The notes under the pieces were generated by a model. It saw nothing but the letters and a program-made list of their open reading frames with translations. It had not been told where the DNA came from and searched no databases. Below, piece after piece: positions 21,525 to 31,464 of a stretch of 64,000 bases of DNA; position 1 is the stretch's first letter; each line of letters opens with the position of its first letter. The DNA lies in assembly GCA_002633025.1 (NCBI GenBank), contig NMRB01000650.1, positions 111,202 through 175,201 on the forward strand, read 5' to 3'. Source of the DNA: Notospermus geniculatus (taxonomy: Eukaryota; Nemertea; Pilidiophora; Heteronemertea; Lineidae). Both the position numbers and the translations under genes were made by a program.

Positions 21525-21565
21525 CCTTGGAGGAATATTATACTGACAGTATAATTCCTCCAAGG
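21525..21565. repeat. 41-bp near-perfect hairpin
   Basis: CCTTGGAGGAATATTATACT folds onto GTATAATTCCTCCAAGG around the central TACTGACAGTA. Closely related hairpins occur at 42138-42164 and 50791-50885. Confidence 0.8.
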
Positions 21566-22237
21566 TCCTACTAATCAAGATGGCAATAGGCCGGCGGTTT
21601 CCGAATTTTTAATGTTCTTCCTGCTGTTGAAGGATAGCAATTAGTGAGAGAAGAATAAGGGACCAACTGTTTTAGGGTGTGGTATTATCATAACCGGATT
21701 AAGATGTCTCCGTTTAATCACACCAAACATGTCCTCAATCAAATTGATTCGATAGTTTAATCTGATACAGGTGTTTGTTTACTTAAGATATTAGACAAAT
21801 ACCGCGAGTGCTAAGAATATCTTTCTTTATTTGAGTTATTTGATCGGACTTGAGAACGTTGAAATATCAGTTTCGTGTTGTACGTTTCTTTTATTCTGGG
21901 ATAAACGATGAACAATGCAGGAAGTTTTCACGGGACAATGAATGGATTTTGTCTTAGCACCAATCACTTTGGCAAACTGAAATTCAGTGTCTCTTATCTC
22001 GGTTGGAAGATACCTTGATGGGACGCGATTTCATCGTATTCTTCACGGATTTTATCAAAACTTTCTGTTTTTAATTAATCCAATACTGGTTTACTTCGGC
22101 AACACTGATAGAATTCTCATTAGAACAATGAAGGAAGTCCCGCAGAAAGGGTTGTGACGCAACTTGATTGGTCAATTTAAGAGGAGTACGCGTAGAAATC
22201 GTAGTTTTCTGAGGAATACGTGTGTAAATTCAGCAAA

Positions 22238-22973
22238 ATGGTTGACGTCGCCCGTCCAGTCGTAGTTCACTTAAATAACCGGCACCTGCCCACTCAAGCT
22301 TCTAGAAGTAAGATGGAAAATGCGCCGATACCGCACGGGCTTACTCCCCAGGGCAGCCGGCGGACAAGCACCTCAGTCAGCGATCAGTCTCCGCTCCTCC
22401 GCCGCCGGTCATTCGGTGGAACGGCTAATTCCAACGGAGCGCCACCAACATATTCACACGACGAACAAAATTTCACACATTTCGTTCGGAGAGTTCATGG
22501 GAATAGTCATCATGTTGAGCCGCCAAAGAAATCCGGGCCTGCTCGGATGCCCCCTCTGCCAAGGCGGCCTTCTTTCATTCTTCAGAGGCGGCAGTCTGTT
22601 ATTGTTAATCGGCAGTCCTCAAAGTGGGGGCTGCTGCGTAGTCACGCGGTCAGGTTAGTAACCTAACCATGTTACACTGTCTCTGTCGAACGACCGTTGA
22701 AAATAGCCCGTCCGATCTTAGGCTCCAACACATCTTGTCCAAAAAGTCATGGCCATGTACTAACAGCATAGTAAGAATCGCTCTGATATGATGGTGGATT
22801 TCGATTTGGACCAAAAAGCGTCAAAATGCTGAAGAATGTTCTTTTCGTTTTTCAGAACAAAGCGCAAAGATGACGTCCGTCTGCCGCGCCTAAAGAAGCA
22901 GCGATTCACAGCATTCGATGGGCGAGATGGTCGGCCGGGGTACGAGTCACCGCTTAAGAACAGGAGCATGGAG
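22238..22973 (+). CDS. basic Pro/Ser-rich N-terminal exons with four RRxS motifs
   Basis: Exon 1 runs 22238-22653 (ATG in aaaATGG, donor CAG|GTTAGT, phase 2). Exon 2 runs 22856-22973 (acceptor TTTTTCAG, donor GAG|GTAAGA, phase 0). Together they give 178 residues that look disordered and basic. Residues 41-44 RRTS, 55-58 RRRS, 109-112 RRPS and 117-120 RRQS match the PKA consensus, three of them followed by a hydrophobic residue (RRRSF, RRPSF, RRQSV). No domain is seen. The next exon could be the one ending at 25342, through an acceptor near 24757 (phase 0 joins). That would place this upstream of a CNBD2-like segment. The link is inference. Confidence 0.6.
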
Positions 22974-24613
22974 GTAAGAGTTAGGCCTAGGCCTGGATGA
23001 AATAGCCAAGGCCTTGGTAGTCTCCCTAAACAGCCGCTGTGTTTCCCTCGCCCACTCCGCTGCACAAAATGGACGATCGCACGCACCGGTCACCAATCAC
23101 CCACCGTGCTCTGCGTTGTTTAACTTTCAGCTCCGAGGCCAACGCCCATGGCCAGCTGGTTATAGGCTGGGTATAAGACTGCTTGTGGAGTCTTATAAAG
23201 GGTGTGGTTATCACTGTGGCGCCCCATCCTCACCTTCGCCGTATCCCGACCACCCCTTCTTTCGTCATCCATTGACGCTGTAGCAAGCACACAGAAGACA
23301 CCAAACCTTTGCTACAGTTGCTTGTGGCCATCGCGTGTCGTCTCTGAATCATCATTTATGCAAACACTATCATCGCTATTATATTATCAACTTTTAATTA
23401 TTCATTGGACTAAGAAAGTATAATATCAGCACAGAGCGTCCGACGAACTTTGTGTGTATCACCAGCTGTGATTGGAATCGACTTGGAGATTGTACTGGTT
23501 AACTGTAGAAGTGAGCACTCAGGCTATTCATCGTTTCCAGGACGTAACTTCAACAATGTCCGCCATTGCTGACGTAACTTCAACAATGTCCGCCATTGCT
23601 GACGTAACTTCGACAATGTCCGCCATTGCTGACGTCGCCATAATGACGCAAAGCTGGGGGCAGATACTTTGCTGACGTCATCCTCCGGGGGCAAAATGCA
23701 ATGCACACGCCGAGGAAAGCGTGCAACCCAACAGAACGATATTATACGTCGGGAGTGACGTAGCATACAGAGGATGAACACTTTGATTCGGTGCGCTTGA
23801 TGGAACTTCACTTTCAACATTCCGATGTTTACCCAGAGGAGATTACCTTCTCTTTTTCAAACCATCCGAAGAGAAATCAATACATAAGGAAAGAGACGAA
23901 AGACAAGGAACTGCAGAGTAGTCCTCTTCATCATCTTGACGTGAGGTAGGGCCTAGGTCTGTGCGAGAACGGTGACTGGACTCTGACGGAGGACGAAACA
24001 ACATCGCCATTCCTCTTAGCCTACATGTCTTAGTCTAAACGAACGATGTGTTCATCTTCGGGAATGATAAACATTATATCAAATAGGCCTAATTCGAGGA
24101 TTTTCCCAGAGTAAAATACTTCTTAACGAACAATAACATTGTCTACCATACAGGATTACTGTTTATGGAGAAGTATTAGCTCGGAGGACAGTGGTGATAT
24201 CCAATTTATTGCAAAAGCGAGCCTCAGAGACATACATATTTAGTCCGGCTTATTTCTCTCCTAGCCTACAGTCCAGCATAACATCTGTGCATTCGATGTA
24301 GGCCTATACAGAGGCTATACAACTGCAACCAAGGAAAGGTCGTCAAGGATTGCGTCGAGGTAGCCTGTAACCAAGGGAAGCATCAAATTTCGTATATAGA
24401 CATCAATAAGGTGGAACTCGGCTCGGGTCAAGTGCTTTCACGTAAAGTGTGGGTCGACCATACGTCATCATTTGTGGAGAAACTTAGTTTAATTTGTATT
24501 GTTGGACGCACTGTCCTGTCCGGCGAAGCATTAGCTAGGCCCTAATAACTGCCTTGATAGGCCTATCCGGCACAGGAACACTTGCAGTACATGCAATAAT
24601 AGGAGTTGCCAAA

Positions 24614-25342
24614 ATGGAAGGGAGAGATCATGGAGATACGGGAGTTGTATCCCGAAGCGGAGGTTTGAAGTGGCCAACACGGGCCGTCCAAAAGCGCCTT
24701 TCTGTCGGTGTCATTGGTAATGAATCCCGAACTGAGACCGCTGTCAACCAGTCACAGCACCACAGGACCATCAGTCAGGACTCACCATGGCGCTCCAGAA
24801 CGTTACGCAAATTACGGACTGCTTTGCACCTGTTACCAGTGAGCCGGGCGTACCTGGAGGACCACAGAAGGATGAAGGCGAGGGCACGGTTCGTACGGGC
24901 CGCCCGCCTCAGTGCTCCAGTGACCCGTCTCAAGGCCATAGCCGAAACAAAACGGTCGGTTACAGCCCTCGGGAATTCGTCCGTGTCCGTCGAGCATCAA
25001 GGAGAAGACGAAGAGACAGAAGAAAGACGAAGGTCAGTGTCGAAGGCGTGGAGGGTGGCATCAGTCGAGGAAGACAAAGAAACAGGAAGGTCAGTGTCGA
25101 AGGCGTGGAGGGTGGCATCAGTCGAGGAAGACAAAGAAACAGGAAGATCAATGTCGAAGGCGTGGAGGGTGTCATCCATCGAGGAGACGACTGTCCCGGC
25201 GGTGAGCGTTTGCTCCGATCTCCTTCGGAGCACTCACATAGGCCTAGGCCTACCGGACGATGAGAGACTTCGTGTGGACGAGGGAGGAGACGGGAACCTC
25301 CCTGTGGAAGAGGGAGGCGACAGGAAGATTCGTGGGGAAGAG
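24614..25342 (+). CDS. CNBD2-related N-terminal exon with 19-residue repeats
   Basis: The frame is open from ATG 24614 (MEGRDHGDTGVVSRSGG) to donor GAAGAG|GTAAGC at 25342, phase 0, 243 codons. If an acceptor at 24757 is used, the exon is 24758-25342, also phase 0. The segment KARARFVRAARLSAPVTRLK resembles PMARFRRAARLVQLILTAIT in exon 2 of the CNBD2-like gene at 31465. It is followed by three 57-bp tandem repeats (SVSKAWRVASVEEDKETGR) that begin with a RRRS site, and by an acidic/glycine tail. Without downstream exons the rest of the protein is unknown. It may be a separate paralogue or an alternative 5' exon. Confidence 0.55.
25031..25180. repeat. 57-bp in-frame coding repeat, three units
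   Basis: Units start at 25031, 25088 and 25145. The first two are nearly identical and the third is diverged and shortened. The unit length is a multiple of three, so the exon frame is preserved, giving 19-residue protein repeats. Confidence 0.9.
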
Positions 25343-25499
25343 GTAAGCTTGGATAATCTTTTCTACCCTGTGCCGCAAGGCATCATACCGCTGAGCCGTT
25401 CCTCTTCTGCAGTAGTTGGAGGGTTAACTGGAAGAGCTGGGCTGTTTGGGTCCTCTGTGGAATGGTTCCACCGCTCTTAAAGACATGAAAGACTAGGAG

Positions 25500-27440
25500 G
25501 TCGATCATGTATCTTGGCCACCGTATTTTCGACCACATCCACATGGTTTGTATGACGCAGTAACACTTATTATTGTGGCTAAAAGTTTTATGTCGTCTAA
25601 TCCTATGGAACAGGGTACCCAGTATCTGGGGTAACGGGTGCCTGTGAGAATCAGGGGTTAGGGGTTAGGGTGAGCAAGCGGTGATGACATTACTGGTAAG
25701 CGTTCGTCCCGTGGTAGACAACACACGGGCTTTGACGAGACTTGAACGATAGGTCCGATAGATGTCACCCCCACTGACGTCACCTCCGCCTTCCATTCGT
25801 GGAATCTCGGCCGAATGTTCGCCAATGACCTGAGGTGCCACCTATGTTTCTTTTCTGTTACCTTGGCTGTCATGATCGACAACTAGCGACACCAAGCGTC
25901 GTCTATTCGACAGCAGTCAAGAACCTTCCCCAATTGGCATTATTGACTTCTCTGATGTATGGTTTACCATTTAAATTGGCAAAATTCTATCTTTTTTATT
26001 GTCTATGATTCACAAGACGAATAAATAGCGTGTCTTACAGTTAAGTTGGAATTGCACCAAACATGACACGAGGCTATGAAAAGCCTTTTCAATACTCATT
26101 CAGAGTGATTTGAATAGATTTTGAATAGCACCTCTCCACCGAGCATTAATCCTTTTAAATGGAAACAGGGCCTCTCCGAGAAGATACAATGTAATAATAC
26201 GGTCAAATATAACATTTACACAGGTGAAATACTGTTATTGTAGACGACATACGTTCCTTTATGTATCAGATGTAGTTATGTCTCACTTTATGAGAACCAT
26301 CGCTTTCTTTGAGTCAGGTCGAGTTTATGACAACATTTGACACGGTCGGATGACGCGAGTGCGCCTTCCACGCTTCTCCCAACAGAAACGGGATCCTCAA
26401 GACAAAAAAATACGCTGATATAACTCCAGCTTCCATTTTCCCGACCTCAGACATTTCAATTTCTACCAGCGTACCTTTACGTTCAATGATTTCGTCCCTT
26501 TGTCAAGGATCTAGACCACACTTTTCATCAAGCACAATACCGCGCGGCGGGGTGCGCACGGTAGACAGCACGGCGACAATCTGTTTTTCTGGTTTAAATG
26601 AAGAAATCGTCTCCTTCAGTAAAATATTTCCATGTGTGTCCCGATAGTGATGATATGGTGGACAAATAACTCAAGGGTGATTGACGATTTAGATGGCCAG
26701 ATTTGGGCCGCATTGGACTGAGCTGGTGAAACGTCGTATCCAGTTTGCTGTGGATTTAATGGCGGTTACACCGATTTGAGGACTTTCGGAAGGGCTCACA
26801 CGATGATCTAGCCCTGTCATTCGTTCATAACTGCATCAGATCCGCGAATATCGCACGATTTGGCACGGATGTGACAAGTCAATTTGCGGAATGAAATAAC
26901 ATTTGGAATTGGATGTGTCATTTCCGAAAGTTATAAACCGGACGGTCAAACAAGCCGGTCCGTTCTTTCTTTGAAGGCGAATAAACGGTAAACTGTACCA
27001 ATTCTGATTTATTTTGTGGTACTTAGAAATATTGTTTGGTTGCTATAAAGTTCGCCTGCCGAGGAGTTGCATGACGACAAATTTCATTGGAGCAGCGAAA
27101 TCTCAAGATGCGATTTCTGCGGGACTGTGATTACCGATAGACCAATCAGAAGGGCCCAGCGAGTGTAAAGGATCTGTGATGTGACTGTTTTTAATTACAA
27201 TGTACCGGTACCAATGTTTTATGAATGTTGATTGGCAGGAAACCGCACGTGAGCGAGAATTTCTGCTGTTAGGAAGAGAACTTAAATTCATTCCTTGTCT
27301 CATTTTGACGCGAAAAACAGTTACTGCGGGACAGTGATTGAGGTCGATCGAATCAACAGGAATATTCTCAAAATCAGGTTGATATGGGAATGACCAAGGT
27401 TATCCAGGATTTCTGAAGGGGATACTGTGAACATTGAGTC
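25500..27440. other. no gene seen
   Basis: AT-rich non-coding sequence with no exon I can support, no long inverted repeat and no tandem array. A short ggggttaggggttagggtga run lies near 25652-25671; it is too short to interpret. Confidence 0.5.
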
Positions 27441-27444
27441 TAGG

Positions 27445-28347
27445 ATGGCAACTGGGAAGACAGCCGCCATGCGGCCGCTGTATAACATCGACGGCCGGCC
27501 GATTACAGTCCACGGGAGTCGTTTGGTGGGACGGCCCGTGCCAGCCGTCACGGTCAACAAGAAGAACGAACTGTTCAAACACCTTGTGGATGATCACAGT
27601 CACGGCAAGCAACACGAGAAGGAGCACCATGACAATGAAGGATACTCCCAAAAGGTCGGCCAACATGGCCAGGAGAGGTATAAGGAGTTCATCAAGTTCC
27701 ATGCGCGGGGAGTACAGGCCCGTCCCGCATCGTTCACAAGTGGACGTTTTGCTCAACGACCCCACACAACAGTAGGTCGTGGACGCCATAGAGCCATGAG
27801 GTATAAATTCTTGAAATATTTATTAGATGGTGAAGGTGAGGGTGATGATGTTGAGCTGGCGTTAGAGACGATAGAAGAAGGGGAGGTATCGGCACGACCA
27901 GAGTCATTTAGTCAATCCGGTCGTAGATTTGTTCCAGGGAGGTACTCCTCTAAAGCGATGGATAGTACTCGGCCAGTATCCCAGGACAGCCCTCGCGCAG
28001 ACTCTGCAGACCAAGATACGGGTACAGCCCGTGACCTTGCCACGACACAAGAAGAAGGACCAAAGAAGACAAGGCGAGTAGGCCTTTGGAAGAAACTCAG
28101 TATGAACACTTTGCAGCAGTTCCGAAAAGTTGCTGATGATTCGTCAAGTGATCGTAAACTGAGCACGGCTTCCCCCGGCGAGGCCAGAGGAGGCTTCAGT
28201 TCTTTAGTCAATAGGATACGGAAGCGAAGTTGGGTGAGGAAGGCCCCGGCTGAAAAACCAGACCTTGCGATCCTGGCGGCAATGGCTGCTGCGATGGCGG
28301 CGGAGGAACCGAAGGAACCGGTAGGAGTTCATAGTCATGCTTGGTAG
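27445..28347 (+). CDS. uninterrupted ~300-codon frame, unrecognised basic protein
   Basis: From ATG 27445 (MATGKTAAMRPLYNIDGRPI) the frame is open for 300 codons to a TAG at 28345-28347. It is rich in Arg, Ser, His and Lys with an acidic stretch (DGEGEGDDVELALETIEEGE) and an Ala/Met run near the end (AAMAAAMAAEEPKEP). A donor-like CCG|GTAGGA at 28320/28321, phase 0, would allow the exon to join the phase-0 acceptor at 31862/31863 of the CNBD2-like gene. It is therefore either an intronless gene or another alternative 5' exon of that locus. No domain is recognised. Confidence 0.5.
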   Translation: MATGKTAAMRPLYNIDGRPITVHGSRLVGRPVPAVTVNKKNELFKHLVDDHSHGKQHEKEHHDNEGYSQKVGQHGQERYKEFIKFHARGVQARPASFTSGRFAQRPHTTVGRGRHRAMRYKFLKYLLDGEGEGDDVELALETIEEGEVSARPESFSQSGRRFVPGRYSSKAMDSTRPVSQDSPRADSADQDTGTARDLATTQEEGPKKTRRVGLWKKLSMNTLQQFRKVADDSSSDRKLSTASPGEARGGFSSLVNRIRKRSWVRKAPAEKPDLAILAAMAAAMAAEEPKEPVGVHSHAW

Positions 28348-29112
28348 AAATTAGGGGCCGTATTCAAAAAGGGTGATCATTGCGCGATTAAGACTTTAGA
28401 TGCCTGTAACTTCACAAAATGCACATACTTCCACCATGCATCTGACGAAGTTACACGCCGCGTCATCAGATTCTTCGGTAGGTGTTTTGGTCGGTGTTAC
28501 CGCCTCCTTGATTGGTTGAACGCTTCCCGACACGTTGCTTACGCGCCAGTTTGTCACCGCCTTTAGTCTTAAAAACACCCTTTTTGAGTGCACCGGTACG
28601 GCCGTAGTGGTCTAGATAAAACACAGCGGCTTGAGGACCCCAGATTAGAGAATCTGTGAAGAGATCTGGTTCACTGACACCAAATACCTGACACACACAG
28701 GAACCCCTGTGAAATCGTCCATTGTTCACCCTATGATAATCTAGGGTTTTCATCACCCAATGAAGAGAAAGATAAGGGTTGTGTGATCGGACTAGGGGTC
28801 GAGAAGCGATTCGTTCCAACGTTATTGAAGCATGGGGGGGGGGGATTCAACGAGGCCTGTGTCCTCCCAAACCAAAACCTTTCCCTTTCTATGCACAGTT
28901 AAATATCAATACATGTATTTGATTTCTTGATATCAATGGGAAACTGGAGGAACTAACGTCACGACGTGTCACTGCGAGCTGTGCAGCCGAAGTTTCTTTT
29001 TTCTCAAGCACAGCATTTTGAATCAGAAAAATGGAGGTTGACTGACATCGGCACACAGCCGGTGCTCTGACGAACTGAGACATTGATGGATCGTTGATCC
29101 ATCAATGAACGA

Positions 29113-29301
29113 ACCAGAATGGTCGCGAAACACTTCTTTGATTGGTGACGTCGGCAATCACAAGCAACGACCGCGAGGGATGATTCATAAACATAAAGAT
29201 ATCATCAATAATGGGTGGGAAAATCAGTTCATAGTTTATACATGCACTTTCTTCCACCGGGGGATATTTCTCGAGTCCCGACTTAACCTCTGTGGCAACA
29301 G
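29113..29301. repeat. 189-bp direct duplication C, copy 1
   Basis: This stretch, from ccagaatggtcgcgaaac to ctctgtggcaacag, recurs at 29379-29567 with almost no change. Position 29302 between them is an N. The ~77-bp spacer contains ACGATGTCGTTA and its complement TAACGACATCGT. Confidence 0.92.
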
Positions 29302-29378
29302 NACGATGTCGTTACGCTATGCATTTTCCCAGTTTTAACGACATCGTTAACCTAACGATGGCTTTGGGAACATGGCTC

Positions 29379-29567
29379 CAGAATAGTCGCGAAACACTTC
29401 TTTGATTGGTGACGTCGGCAATCACAAGCAACGACCGCGAGGGATGATTCATAAACATAAAGATATCATCAATAATGGATGGGAAAATCAGTTCATAGTT
29501 TATACATGCACTTTCTTCCACCGGGGGATATTTCTCGAGTCCCGACTTAACCTCTGTGGCAACAGAA
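29379..29567. repeat. 189-bp direct duplication C, copy 2
   Basis: Second copy of 29113-29301. The adjacent N suggests it may be an assembly overlap that was not collapsed. Confidence 0.92.
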
Positions 29568-31464
29568 TTGATTTGAATGTTTGGCCCTAATTTTTATGAT
29601 TAGCCGCTCGCTAAAAGCGTCCGAAGTTTTGATTCTTTGGTCAAAACAGTTAGGAAGCCCACAACGTCCACCTGGTAACGCCATAACCAGGATTTTACTA
29701 TCGCTACCTAGACGTCTTCCGAGCTTTTCGCGGACGTTGGCGGCGCTATTGCGACACCAGTGTCCACTCAAAGTGGCTTCTACGACAAACCCCATTAAGG
29801 TCGACGCTAGCACCACCTATTATGAGAAGGAACTACAATCTGGATTATGTGATGATTAGCCAGGCGATTCCTAATAGATAGTTTGAGATATTGATGATCA
29901 TGCGTCGTTTATTCCGATGGATAGAACCATTGTCAATTGAGGAAAACTCCTTTCAATATGTGACAACTTATGAGATGGAGTGGTCGTCAAGAGGTTTGAA
30001 CCCCGGTGAGAGGTATAACGGCAGTGCCATAAGGCTTCTCGATCAGACTCGTAAATAACGGTTACCTTTTGTCGAGTCACAATCCAGTCACACTAATGGC
30101 TATGATATCGTTGATATACACAACACTCGGGTTTTGTCGGTGACAATCGGCACAGTGGGCAATAGAGTTATTTCACAGATACTTTACTTGGTCTACTGCT
30201 CTTAAGTTCACATCTAGGCCGACCCTGTCTTTAAAACGGTGGGCCATATCGCGGGACCGATTCCACACGATATCGGGCGACAGTTTTTGCGCCAAGTGGG
30301 GTTCATTGGCGCACTGATCCGGTTCGTTTTCAGTCCGTTTGCCCCTATTTTTCCGGATACGACAAGGCAAAAGTCCATTGATGTATTTTTTTACGGACCT
30401 GAATCGGACAAACTCCGTGTGCCAATGAACCCCGCTTCAGAGTGGGCCAAGACGTCGATTCGTTACCGCAGATAAAAGTACCAGTTACATATTTCCAGCA
30501 CTTTCAAATGCCGATGAATCTGTGGATTTTACTACAGGAAGAGCTTTCCTTTGCTAAATGCCATTTTGAAAATTCACGATCCGTGTCCAAAATGATTCTC
30601 AGTGCCGATTCCATGAATTCTTATTTTAAAGATCAATTCAATTCACGTCATAAAATCTCATCTGAGAAGTGCCACTAACTAACATTTTCAAAAGATTTCA
30701 ATCTCTAAATTGACCATTATCACCCAAATGATGGGCAGGAGAATTATAACAAAGCGAAAACCTGATCCTTGAGTTTCGCAGAAACTTATCTCAGTTCGAG
30801 AGACCCATTAAACGCTGATCCAAAGACATATGAGATTTTCCCTGAGTGGGTCAAAGCATTTCACAGAACCTTATAATAATCATAATGCTAAATGGTTATA
30901 GCTAAGGATATATTTAGAGCAAAGACTTTTGATGGAGTTATATGTCCATGAAGATATATAAAGAATGATTGATGTAAAGTCATCATTCTAAAGAGACCAC
31001 ACTTAGTAACATGGCGGTTAGGCCCTCGTAGAACGGCTTATTCAAGACGGGAATGAAAGCCACTTCTTGACATAAACAGTGTGTTGGCTGAGTGTGGTGA
31101 CATTTTCGAGTCAGGGAAGGGTTTTTTCGTATTCTGAAATAGTACCGGATAAAATGTTCTTGACCGTGTGGGAGCATCTTAACCGTCATGCTAAAAAGAT
31201 TGGACGATGAAGCCTACAGTTTTACTCCTACTTGGATTATGAATTCTATTCCTGAGAAAATTCAGAAGAAGGAGATAGCTGTGTGCCAAATATGCTTATA
31301 ACCTCAGTTCTGAATGTGATGATGCGAAACAGCCCTGCATTTTCGTCTCGTGCAAGCGGACATATAGATCTTTCACCTTGAACCCCTGGTGAAGTTGGAA
31401 GTCAAGGACGAGTCAAGCTTTATAGCTTTATTAGCTGTGGATTGCGTTATAAACTCAGTACAAC

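Larger units (their letters stand above)
20868..24692. repeat. tandem duplication B, copy 2
   Basis: This is the head-to-tail second copy of 17911-20867, abutting it without spacer. It is longer because it contains 21410-22266, which copy 1 lacks at its N. Its right end at 24692 runs on into the intact exon that copy 1 truncates. Confidence 0.93.
28600..31460. other. intergenic, one small tandem duplication
   Basis: No exon is supportable here. It contains a G run near 28840, the duplicated 189-bp block C (29113-29567) and a weak tRNA-like B-box on - at about 29990-30010 (GGGGTTCAAACC). Confidence 0.4.

Noticed and set aside
25652-25671. ggggttaggggttagggtga as an interstitial telomere repeat
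   Set aside because: Only about three imperfect units are present, too few to distinguish from chance.
27400-27789. 129-codon - frame with a hydrophobic stretch
   Set aside because: It is antisense to the better-supported + frame at 27445, and the hydrophobic run comes from complementing His/Lys codons.
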